Of a stretch of 64,000 bases of DNA, positions 57,352 through 64,000 are shown in pieces (position 1 is the stretch's first letter; every line of letters starts with the position of its first letter). The position numbers and the translations under genes are program-made. This stretch comes from Saccharothrix sp. (GTDB lineage Bacteria; Actinomycetota; Actinomycetes; Mycobacteriales; Pseudonocardiaceae), in contig NZ_JAPSLK010000021.1 of assembly GCF_031180885.1 (NCBI RefSeq), positions 54,062 to 118,061 of the forward strand, written 5' to 3'. The notes below the pieces were generated by a model. That model was not told where the DNA came from, searched no databases, and saw nothing but the letters and a program-made list of their open reading frames with translations.

Positions 57352-58002
57352 TCAGCCGGTCAGGCCGGCGTCGTGGGCGAGGATCGCCGCCTGGACCCGG
57401 TTGCTGACCCCGAGCCGCTGGAGGATGGCGGTCATGTGCGCCTTCACGGTCCCTTCGGCAACGAACAACCGCCCAGCGATCTCCTGGTTCGACATCCCCC
57501 GCCCCACGAGCCCCAACACCTCCCGCTCCCGCCCACTCAGCATCGCAACCTGCCGCCGAGCCTCGTCATGCCTGCTCAGCCGTCCCCCACGCAAGTCCTG
57601 CACCAACCGCTGCGCAATCCGAGGCGACAAGTAGGCGGCCCCGTCCGCCGCAGCCCGCACCCCGATGATCAACTCCCGCGGATCCGCGGCTTTGAGCAGA
57701 AACCCACTGGCCCCAGACCCCAGCGCCCGCGCCACGTACTCGTCCTCATCAAAGGTCGTCAGCATGACGACGGCCACGCCCGGTGCCACACGCCCCAGTT
57801 CCTCGACGGCGGCCAACCCGTCCACCCGCGGCATCCGAATGTCCAACAACACCACATCCGGCCGATGCGCAACGGTCAGCTCAACGGCCTCCCGCCCATC
57901 CCCACCCTCCGCAACAACCTCAATGCCCGGATCAGTGCCCAGGATCGTCTTCACCCCCGCCCGAACCATCGGCTCGTCATCCGCCAACACCACCCTGATC
58001 AC
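57352..58002 (-). CDS. NarL/FixJ-type response regulator
   Basis: A 216-aa response regulator. The receiver begins VVLADDEPMVRAGV with phospho-acceptor Asp54 in VLLDIRMPRVDGL and lysine in FLLKAADPREL. The LuxR helix-turn-helix is LSGREREVLGLVGRGMSNQE followed by FVAEGTVKAHMTAILQRLGV. GTG 58002 overlaps the kinase stop by 4 nt. It is the last gene of the hydrolase-kinase-regulator operon. Confidence 0.93.
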   Translation of the reverse strand: MIRVVLADDEPMVRAGVKTILGTDPGIEVVAEGGDGREAVELTVAHRPDVVLLDIRMPRVDGLAAVEELGRVAPGVAVVMLTTFDEDEYVARALGSGASGFLLKAADPRELIIGVRAAADGAAYLSPRIAQRLVQDLRGGRLSRHDEARRQVAMLSGREREVLGLVGRGMSNQEIAGRLFVAEGTVKAHMTAILQRLGVSNRVQAAILAHDAGLTG

Positions 58003-59009
58003 CGGCCACCCTCCCCAACCGGAATCCGCGCCCACACCACGAACGAATCCCCCTCCACCCCCGCCGACAACGTCCCCCCGAGCAACCTCACCCTTTCCTC
58101 AAGCCCAGCCAACCCACTCCCAGCCGCACCCCCATCCACTGTCGTACCCCCGTGGGACAATGGCGACGGGGGCCGGAGGCCACCCCCAGCCCGCGCATCG
58201 GCCGCCGGCAAGCCTTCCACCAGCGCATTCACCACCCGAACCTCCACCTCCTCCCCCGCCGTCCGCGTCACGGACACGTCCACCTCACTACCCGGCACGT
58301 GCCGAGCCGCATTCGTCAGCCCCTCCTGCACGACCCGGCGCACCGCCCGCCCCACCAACTCCGGCAACGCCCCGCCCCGGTCCTCCAGCCGCACCACCAT
58401 CCCCGCCCCCACCGCGCGTTCGACCAGGTCGGCCAGACCCTCGTCCACCGGCACCACGGTCGCCTCCCGCAGCAACCCGACCGTCCGCCGCAACCGGTCC
58501 GTCGCCACCACCGCCGACTCCCGCAACCCCGCCGCGGCCCGCCGGTTCTCCTCGCTCATGTCGGGAGCCAACTCCAACCCACCGGCCCGCAACGCGATCA
58601 ACGCCAGCTCGTGCCCCAACGAGTCGTGCATGTCGGCCGCGATCCGAGCGCGCTCCCGCAACCGCGCCTGCTCCGCGGCCAACTCCCGCCCCCGCCGCAA
58701 CTCCGAGATCAACAACGCCTGCTGCCGCCGGAACCGCCCCGCACCCCACGGCACCACAACGAACACCGTGAAACACGCCAACGCCCCGGCCCACTCGACG
58801 ACATCGACCACCATCAACCCGACCGCCGGCACCGCCACCCCGGCCAACACCGGCCACCCGCGCGCCACACCCAGGTACCGCCCGTGCAGGTACGCGGCAC
58901 CCGCCACCCCCACGAACAAGAACTGCCGCCACAACGGCAGCGCGGTCAGCGCCAGCCCGTTGACCAGCCCACCGACCGCGATCACCGCCAGGACCAGGTA
59001 GTTCCTCAC
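57999..59009 (-). CDS. NarX-like sensor histidine kinase
   Basis: A 336-aa kinase with four or five membrane helices in the first 90 residues and little outside loop, so it probably senses a membrane-linked signal. The dimerisation motif RIAADMHDSLGHELALIALR carries H128. The ATPase domain has QEGLTNAARH and ends in GLAGLEERVRLLGG. A run of small residues (ADARAGGGLRPPSPLSHGG) interrupts the domain near the G box. GTG 59009 overlaps the serine hydrolase stop by 4 nt. Confidence 0.9.
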   Translation of the reverse strand: MRNYLVLAVIAVGGLVNGLALTALPLWRQFLFVGVAGAAYLHGRYLGVARGWPVLAGVAVPAVGLMVVDVVEWAGALACFTVFVVVPWGAGRFRRQQALLISELRRGRELAAEQARLRERARIAADMHDSLGHELALIALRAGGLELAPDMSEENRRAAAGLRESAVVATDRLRRTVGLLREATVVPVDEGLADLVERAVGAGMVVRLEDRGGALPELVGRAVRRVVQEGLTNAARHVPGSEVDVSVTRTAGEEVEVRVVNALVEGLPAADARAGGGLRPPSPLSHGGTTVDGGAAGSGLAGLEERVRLLGGTLSAGVEGDSFVVWARIPVGEGGR

Positions 59010-60355
59010 GCCGCGGACTGTAGCCGCGCCAGCCGGGCGCCCACCGTCGCAAGCCCGGCGACCGCCGCCACCACCAACACGACCGTCAACGGCAACGCGA
59101 AATAGGTCAACTGCCCCCAAGTCACCGTCCGCCCGTTGAGCAACACCGAAACCAGGTCCGGATACGCAACCAACACCACCGCCGGCAAAACCCCCAGCAC
59201 CAACCGCAGCCCAACCTTCCACCGAGGCGCCCCCATCCGCCGACGCGCCCACGCCCCAGCCCGCACAACCCCCAACACACCCAACCCGATCGCCAAAATC
59301 CCCAGCACCCCCAACACAACCTCAGCCCACTGCCGCCCACCCCCGGTCGGCACAGGCTCCCCGCCCTGCGTAACAGCCACCAACGCCCGCAGCACGTCAT
59401 ACGCGTCGTCGTGCAGCGAGGCCGAATTCATCATCACCGCGTACCCGTACCCCGTAGACGGCGAAATCGCCTGCACCGCCGTATACGTGAACAGATTCCC
59501 GGCATGAACCAACAACCCATCACCATCCGGCGCCCACCCCATCCCGTACTCGGCCACCCCGGACGGCGAATGCATCACCTCAAGCCCCCGCGCCGACACC
59601 ACCTGCGTCCCCCGCCCGTTCTGCGAGATCAACCACTTCCCCATATCCGCAGCCGTGGTAACCACCTCGCCACTTCCCCCGACAAGCCCAACCGACTCCG
59701 CCCTCTCCACCCAAGCCCCGAACACGGAATTGAACCCCGCAGAGGCTTCCCCGCCCACACTGCTAGCCGTCATCCCCAACGGCCGAAACACCCGATCCCG
59801 CACGAACTCCGCAAAGGGCCGCCCACTCACCACTTCCACCAGCCGAGCCGCAAGGTCATAGTTGGCATTGCAATACCGATACTTCACCCCCGGCTCACTG
59901 TCCAACCCCCCACCCTGCAACCCCTCGACAAACTCCTCCAACGACCGGGCCCGATCCAACGCCGCCACGTCAATGGTGAAATCCGCCAGCCCGGACGTCT
60001 GATTCAACAACTGCCGAACCGTGATCCGCTCCGCCCGCGGATCCGCCATGACAAACCCCGGCAACTGCTCCGCCACCGCCCCGTCCAACGCGATCTTCCC
60101 GTCATCCACCAATGCCATGACAGCCGCAGCCGTGAACGACTTGCTAACCGACGCCACCCGCATAGGCGTGTCCGCAGCAACCTCCCCATACCCCCCAACA
60201 TGCACAACCTCATCCCCCCGCGTCACCACCGCCGAGAACCCGGGCACCCCCGTGTCCTCCAACGCCTGCCGCAACACCGACTCCACATCCGAAACCTCCC
60301 CCGGCACAGCAGCCCCCAACGCCATCACAACCCCCACAACCAGCGCTTTCACCAC
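59006..60355 (-). CDS. membrane-bound class C-type serine hydrolase
   Basis: A 449-aa protein. The N-terminus is a weak signal sequence; the beta-lactamase class C fold shows S69-V-S-K72 in VASVSKSFTAAAV, YCN near residue 160 and HAG near 291. Three hydrophobic helices from about 345 to 440 tether it to the membrane with the enzyme outside. It heads an operon with a NarX-like kinase and NarL regulator, so it may be a penicillin-recognising sensor or a peptidase under their control. The GTG start lies at 60355 (a second GTG follows). Confidence 0.85.
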   Translation of the reverse strand: MVKALVVGVVMALGAAVPGEVSDVESVLRQALEDTGVPGFSAVVTRGDEVVHVGGYGEVAADTPMRVASVSKSFTAAAVMALVDDGKIALDGAVAEQLPGFVMADPRAERITVRQLLNQTSGLADFTIDVAALDRARSLEEFVEGLQGGGLDSEPGVKYRYCNANYDLAARLVEVVSGRPFAEFVRDRVFRPLGMTASSVGGEASAGFNSVFGAWVERAESVGLVGGSGEVVTTAADMGKWLISQNGRGTQVVSARGLEVMHSPSGVAEYGMGWAPDGDGLLVHAGNLFTYTAVQAISPSTGYGYAVMMNSASLHDDAYDVLRALVAVTQGGEPVPTGGGRQWAEVVLGVLGILAIGLGVLGVVRAGAWARRRMGAPRWKVGLRLVLGVLPAVVLVAYPDLVSVLLNGRTVTWGQLTYFALPLTVVLVVAAVAGLATVGARLARLQSAA

Positions 60356-60574
60356 ATCCCCTTCCCTCTAGCGGACGCGGAAAACGCTACGAACCCACCC
60401 CCTCCCCCCAGATCCCCCAACCATCCAAAGGTCACCTGGACCAAAGTCGTACCGCCCACCGTCCGGGACCGTCCTGGACACCCGTTTCCCCTGTTCGGAC
60501 GCACTTCGGGACAGGTCGCCCACCTCAGCAACACCGGCGCCAACAGCCGCCGCCACGCCAGAACCGTCCTCTGA

Positions 60575-60829
60575 CAGCTCAGCGAACGCGAACGTGAGGT
60601 GGCCGTCGCCGTGGCCCAGGGCAGGTCCAACGCCGAAATCGGCAACGACCTGTTCATGAGCGCGACCACGGTGCAAGCCCACGTGTCCCGCATCCTCACC
60701 AAGCTGGACCTGAACAACCGAACCCAGATCGCCCTGCTAGCCCACGACGCCGGCCTGACCGACCAGCCACGGCTTCAGCAGCCGATGCGGTCAACCCCAA
60801 GCGCAAGATCGTCCAACCACACGTCATAG
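60575..60829 (+). pseudogene. orphan LuxR helix-turn-helix tail
   Basis: About 70 codons encode the output domain of a NarL-type regulator: LSEREREVAVAVAQGRSNAE, then LFMSATTVQAHVSRILTKLD and IALLAHDAGL. A TGA stop lies at 60572 in this frame, directly before the domain, and no receiver domain is found upstream. The closest relative by style is a regulator like the one at 57352. The last codons overlap the next gene's end. It is a 3' gene fragment rather than a functional gene. Confidence 0.7.
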
Positions 60830-61536
60830 CTGCCGCTGTTGGGTTGGTACAGCTGCCAACCGAACTTGACCGCGTCGAACCGCGGGAAGACGAAGTCGAC
60901 CGGGTTACCACCATGGTCCTTAGTGGACACCGTGAGATCAGGCTTGGTCTGCCCGTCGATCCACACGGACACACGGTTGTCGCTCGCATCCATCCGCCAC
61001 TCCACGCACTGCCACACACCAGCCACAGACGGCGCCGACTCCCGCCAGTTGGTCCAGTCACCGGTCGGCCCACCGTCGGCCCCAACCCCCCACAACGCCT
61101 TGCCGACCGTGGGCACGTACTGCCCACCAAGCGGCCGAACGATCTCCGGCCCAACCCCAGTCGCCTCAACGAGCGTGTAATGCGCCCAGTCCGGCGAGGA
61201 CGGGAAGGCAGCCACGCGGATGCGGACCCGACCGTGGAAACTGTTGCCCGGCGCGGCAAAGTGGTCCACCCGCAGAAACGCACGCCCGTTCCCGACCGTG
61301 CGCGCATGCAGAACCTTGTTCCTCCCTTGACGTTCAACCGTCAGGGTCCCGTCCTTGGTATCCACACCCCACTTCAGACTGGTCGCCCCGCCCGTAGCCA
61401 CCCGCTCAAAGTCCTCGCAGAACAACAACTCCCCCCGCGAACACACTCCACGCCCACCGTCAGCCGACACCGCAGCAGGCGCGATCGGCGCAACGAGCAA
61501 CCCCGCCAGACAGGCAGCCAGCCCCGACTTCCGCAC
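60775..61536 (-). CDS. secreted lectin/polysaccharide-lyase-like protein
   Basis: A 253-aa exported protein. The signal peptide ends near residue 25 (APAAVSADGG). The mature part has FCEDFERVATGGATSLKWGV, beta-sandwich spacing with VRIRVAAFPSSPDWAHYTLV, and a late WQCVEWRMDASDNRVSVWIDG, a pattern seen in concanavalin-like polysaccharide-binding and lyase folds. Four cysteines could form two disulfides. No catalytic residue can be named. The GTG start has GGGGAG 8 nt upstream. The gene stands alone. Confidence 0.7.
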   Translation of the reverse strand: MRKSGLAACLAGLLVAPIAPAAVSADGGRGVCSRGELLFCEDFERVATGGATSLKWGVDTKDGTLTVERQGRNKVLHARTVGNGRAFLRVDHFAAPGNSFHGRVRIRVAAFPSSPDWAHYTLVEATGVGPEIVRPLGGQYVPTVGKALWGVGADGGPTGDWTNWRESAPSVAGVWQCVEWRMDASDNRVSVWIDGQTKPDLTVSTKDHGGNPVDFVFPRFDAVKFGWQLYQPNSGSYDVWLDDLALGVDRIGC

Positions 61537-61996
61537 ACCAATCTCCCCTCAGGCGCCCACCAACAGCCCCAACCGCCCCGACGCCACCCACCCCTGGAAC
61601 CGCTCCCAATGCGCCGTCCGGCCCCACCCGCTCCAGCTTTCAGCCCGCCACCCACACCATGCTGGCCACCGACCGGAACTCAGCCAGCGAACACGCGATC
61701 CGCACGCGCCGTACGGAACTCGACCCGCACCCACAACACCCCAGCCAACCGCTCACCCCGCTCATGTCACGCCAACGTCGTAGCTTCGTCGGGAAAGCCG
61801 AACCGATCGGGTCACTGCGGTCGTACACAGCCTGGAACTCGTCGTCCCACGCGTCCATCGCCGCCGAGTCCGCAGACGCACCGAACTCAGCCACGAGCCG
61901 CGCGGCAGAACAGTTGTCGGCAATCACTCCGTCCGCCTTTGTACATCTAGTGCGTGAACTCGCCGGTCGGTGGCATGGTGAAACGAAGGTGTAGTC
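61537..61996. other. gap without a supported gene
   Basis: This ~460-bp gap between the secreted protein and the terminal module has no gene I can support. Minus-strand frames such as the one containing DNCSAARLVAEFGASADSAA keep some amino-acid balance and may be remnants of a lost gene. The right end holds the promoter of the terminal module, with TTTGTACATCTAGTG at 61937-61951 as an AT-richer stretch. Confidence 0.35.
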
Positions 61997-62053
61997 GTGA
62001 GCGATCAACACGAGGTGCGCGGTATTGAGATCGAACCCGGCGGAGCGCTGTGA
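61997..62053 (+). CDS. 18-codon leader frame coupled to terminal module
   Basis: GTGAGCGATCAACACGAG begins an 18-aa frame that ends in TGA at 62051-62053, overlapping the GTG start of the next gene (GTGA). No ribosome site is clear. It could be a short leader peptide that sets translation of the module, or the start of a slightly different gene model. Confidence 0.3.
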   Translation: MSDQHEVRGIEIEPGGAL

Positions 62054-63546
62054 TTCCCGCCGAGGTGGACGGACCCCGGTGGTGCGAACCTGGCCTCGAC
62101 CGGCGCGGCGGCCGCTACCCGCTGTCGGTCGAAGCACCGGTGATGAGCATGGTGGACACGCTGGTGCCCGGCGTGTCCACGCTGACGAGGCTGGTCCGCT
62201 ATTACGCCTTGTACTGGGCGCTGGCCGACCACGCCGAGAAGCGCGATCTCGACGCTTCGGCGTGTCAGACGCTGGTGCGCCGAACCGAAGTCGGCCTGGC
62301 TCGCATATCGATAGGCCACGACAAAGACCTGTTCGCGCACGGCACCGATACTGTCAAGTCACTACTGCGCAAGGGCTCCACTTCCAGCCTGGCGACTCCA
62401 GGCCGCTCTTCGTACTCGCCTCGCTCCTGGGGGTTCTGGTCGCAGTACAACGGTCCGAGCATGGCCCTGGGCACCGTCACCGTCGAGGCCGGCGCGCTTC
62501 GTGCCGGCAAGCACCGGTGTCCCGACTCCGTTGGACGGATGTTCCGGCCGCTCATCGACCTCGCGACACACGAGGAGATGAGCGACGACGATGTCGACCG
62601 GCTTTCCGCGCTGGCGATGGAGGCTCCGGACACCCCTGACCTGCCGCCGCTGCGCGATCTCTTCACTGCGGCGCGCGACGGGCGCCACCTGCCTGAGGAG
62701 TGGAGCGGCGACGACCACACGCGGAGAGCCACGCTGCGCTTCCTGGCGCGGGCGGTGCAGCGCATGCCCGGCAAGGCGCACGTGGACGCGTTCCGGTCCT
62801 ACCTGGCCTACGGCGAGACCCTCGACGCCGATCCGGTCCTGATCGGCGACGGACGAGCGCAGGCGTGGCGCGGTGTGCTGCTCCGACACCACTCGGTCGG
62901 CGCGTGGCGCCGCTTGTGGGCGGCGCTCGTCCAGCAGGTGCTCGACATGAGCGGAACCGCGACCAGGGACGACATCCACGAGTGGATCAGTGCTGAGGTT
63001 TCCGACGTGACCGTTCGGGAGTTCGCCCGGTCCCTGCCGCCGACCGTGGACCAGAAGGGGTATCCGCTGCCGGCGGAGGAATCCTCCCTCGGTGAGCCGG
63101 TCTCCCCGGAGGCCGACTTGGCCGTGCTGCTGCTCGGTTCACAGCGTCTCGGACACTTGAAGGGTCGCAGCCTCGACGCATTCCTGGGCCGCCGCCGCAA
63201 CTCGTCCGCACGCGGGCAGTTCCTGGACCCCAACTGGGTCGCTTTCCGCAGATCCGAACACGAAGACCGGCCGTTGGCCGAACTCGCCCGTGCGTTCGTG
63301 GACGACATGATCGCGCAGTCGCGCAGGGTTGCCCTGCGCAAGCTGCGGGTCGGCGACGACGGTCGGATGACCGTGTTCAGCAAGCTGCACGAGCGCAACG
63401 GCCGGTACTTCGCCGAGCAGGCGGAAGGGGCGGGCAACGTGGGCCTGCGCATCCACCAGCTCGGGGCGATGGCCGAACAACTCGGTCTCTTCACCGCGGA
63501 CGGGGTCACCCCGCTCTGCACGGAACTGCTGGAGTTGGCCGGATGA
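62050..63546 (+). CDS. uncharacterised first gene of candidate defence module
   Basis: A 498-aa soluble, helical protein. The region LVPGVSTLTRLVRYYALYWA near residue 38-57 resembles the PG-ST-xTRxRY core of DUF6361-type proteins found in defence islands. The middle has HDKDLFAHGTDTVKSLL and SYSPRSWGFWSQYNGPSMAL, and the end FVDDMIAQSRRVALRKLRVG. No enzyme motif is evident. The GTG at 62050 overlaps an 18-codon leader; internal starts are possible. The ATGA overlap with the next gene shows a tight partnership with a PLD-like protein. The defence role is inferred from this pairing. Confidence 0.65.
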   Translation: MIPAEVDGPRWCEPGLDRRGGRYPLSVEAPVMSMVDTLVPGVSTLTRLVRYYALYWALADHAEKRDLDASACQTLVRRTEVGLARISIGHDKDLFAHGTDTVKSLLRKGSTSSLATPGRSSYSPRSWGFWSQYNGPSMALGTVTVEAGALRAGKHRCPDSVGRMFRPLIDLATHEEMSDDDVDRLSALAMEAPDTPDLPPLRDLFTAARDGRHLPEEWSGDDHTRRATLRFLARAVQRMPGKAHVDAFRSYLAYGETLDADPVLIGDGRAQAWRGVLLRHHSVGAWRRLWAALVQQVLDMSGTATRDDIHEWISAEVSDVTVREFARSLPPTVDQKGYPLPAEESSLGEPVSPEADLAVLLLGSQRLGHLKGRSLDAFLGRRRNSSARGQFLDPNWVAFRRSEHEDRPLAELARAFVDDMIAQSRRVALRKLRVGDDGRMTVFSKLHERNGRYFAEQAEGAGNVGLRIHQLGAMAEQLGLFTADGVTPLCTELLELAG

Positions 63547-64000
63547 GCCGGGTGGACCACGAATTCCACTCTCCCCTGACCCTGCTGCGCGAATGGCGTG
63601 ACCGGCCGGACGGTGCGCGTTTGCGCGAAGTCCTCATCACCGGCTTCACGCACGACCTGGTCTTCTTGGAACGCCACTGCGTTTCCACCGCGCGTGCCCT
63701 CGGTGCCCGGGTCACCGTCCTCGGGGACGCGGGGCAGGCCGTGCACGAACCTGTCGACGTCCGGTACGCGGGCAGGATCTACCAGCACGGCCACGCGGCG
63801 TGCGCCGGCGCGTTCCACCCCAAGCTCGTCGTGCTGGTCGGCGACGACGACGTGTGGGTGGCGATCGGCTCGGGCAACCCCACGTGGTCCGGGTGGGGGC
63901 ACAACCAGGAGATCTGGCTGGTGCTGCGCACCTCGACGCGACAGGGACCGGCCGCGCAACGCGCCCTCGCCGCCTGGTTGGTCGATCTACCCGAGGTGGT
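63543..64000 (+). CDS. PLD-like domain protein, cut by window edge
   Basis: The first 152 codons of a longer gene. LREVLITGFTHDLVFLERHC starts a phospholipase D-like fold, and AFHPKLVVLVGDDDVWVAIG followed by SGNPTWSGWGHNQEIWLVL is an HKD-type active-site half with His, Lys and the GSGN turn. Such domains in defence proteins often sit before a SNF2/DEAD helicase; whether one follows cannot be seen. ATG 63543 overlaps the upstream stop. Confidence 0.75.
   Translation, partial: MSRVDHEFHSPLTLLREWRDRPDGARLREVLITGFTHDLVFLERHCVSTARALGARVTVLGDAGQAVHEPVDVRYAGRIYQHGHAACAGAFHPKLVVLVGDDDVWVAIGSGNPTWSGWGHNQEIWLVLRTSTRQGPAAQRALAAWLVDLPEV

Noticed and set aside
57214..59001. A 595-codon plus-strand frame opposite the NarX/NarL genes
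   Set aside because: Both opposing genes have full domain signatures; the plus frame is Pro/Thr/Arg low complexity.
61640..62137. A 165-codon minus-strand frame before the terminal module
   Set aside because: Only a short middle stretch looks protein-like, both ends are biased, and it overlaps the start of the supported 498-aa gene.

Overview
The window is very GC-rich actinobacterial DNA, most likely from the Pseudonocardiales (Saccharothrix/Lentzea/Actinosynnema-like; the genus is an inference). Pointers are the mec-cysO-cysM cysteine pathway next to DUF2017 and clpS as around Rv1330-Rv1336 of Mycobacterium tuberculosis, many GTG starts with 4-nt gene overlaps, probable leaderless starts behind TANNNT boxes, a 6C-type small RNA candidate, an AfsR-type SARP and a 2-methylisoborneol operon. 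No tRNA, rRNA, CRISPR array or intact insertion sequence was seen.

Layout. 0.1-7 kb: metallo-beta-lactamase-fold hydrolase, cysM/cysO/mec, DUF2231, a shortened P1 peptidase, DUF2017, clpS, then divergent pncB-pncA for NAD salvage. 7-13.2 kb: a cell-surface block with a secreted DUF6801-like protein, a UDP-GlcNAc 2-epimerase, about 1 kb of tandem repeats, a tiny LAATG-TM-RRRR protein, a choice-of-anchor-type surface protein, and a divergent exosortase plus membrane GT2 glycosyltransferase. 13-27 kb: bioY, a DinG-type helicase, an ABC-2 exporter, pth2-serB, ctaD, an LPXTG-like surface protein, an OmpR-type two-component system and an HD-domain protein. 27-31 kb: decayed FecCD permeases, the 6C-like RNA and the SARP. 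31-35 kb: a five-gene methylthioribose salvage operon. 35-42.6 kb: an HTH/glycosyltransferase pair with repeated operators, an exported papain-like hydrolase, a frameshifted nitrilase/Lnt-like pseudogene, an autoregulated TetR and a GH20 hexosaminidase. 42.7-50.7 kb: LAL regulator, quinone oxidoreductase, FMN reductase, MFS exporter, an HTH-TM-ricin fusion and a frameshifted LysR gene. 50.7-54.9 kb: a lipoprotein, a cluster of gene fragments (GNAT, pstB, M4 protease), an exonuclease and a beta-lactamase-fold hydrolase. 55-62 kb: 2-MIB synthase and GPP methyltransferase, a serine hydrolase/NarX/NarL operon, an orphan LuxR tail and a secreted lectin-like protein. 62-64 kb: the start of a probable defence module, an uncharacterised 498-aa protein coupled to a PLD-like protein cut by the window edge.

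The strongest leads for something undescribed are the exosortase/GT2 locus with its candidate substrates, the terminal two-gene module, the HTH/glycosyltransferase module with CTTCAG operators, and two copies of a palindromic ~104-bp element at 23.4 and 35.1 kb. Several genes carry frameshifts; these could be real decay or base-calling errors in GC-rich sequence and need read-level confirmation.
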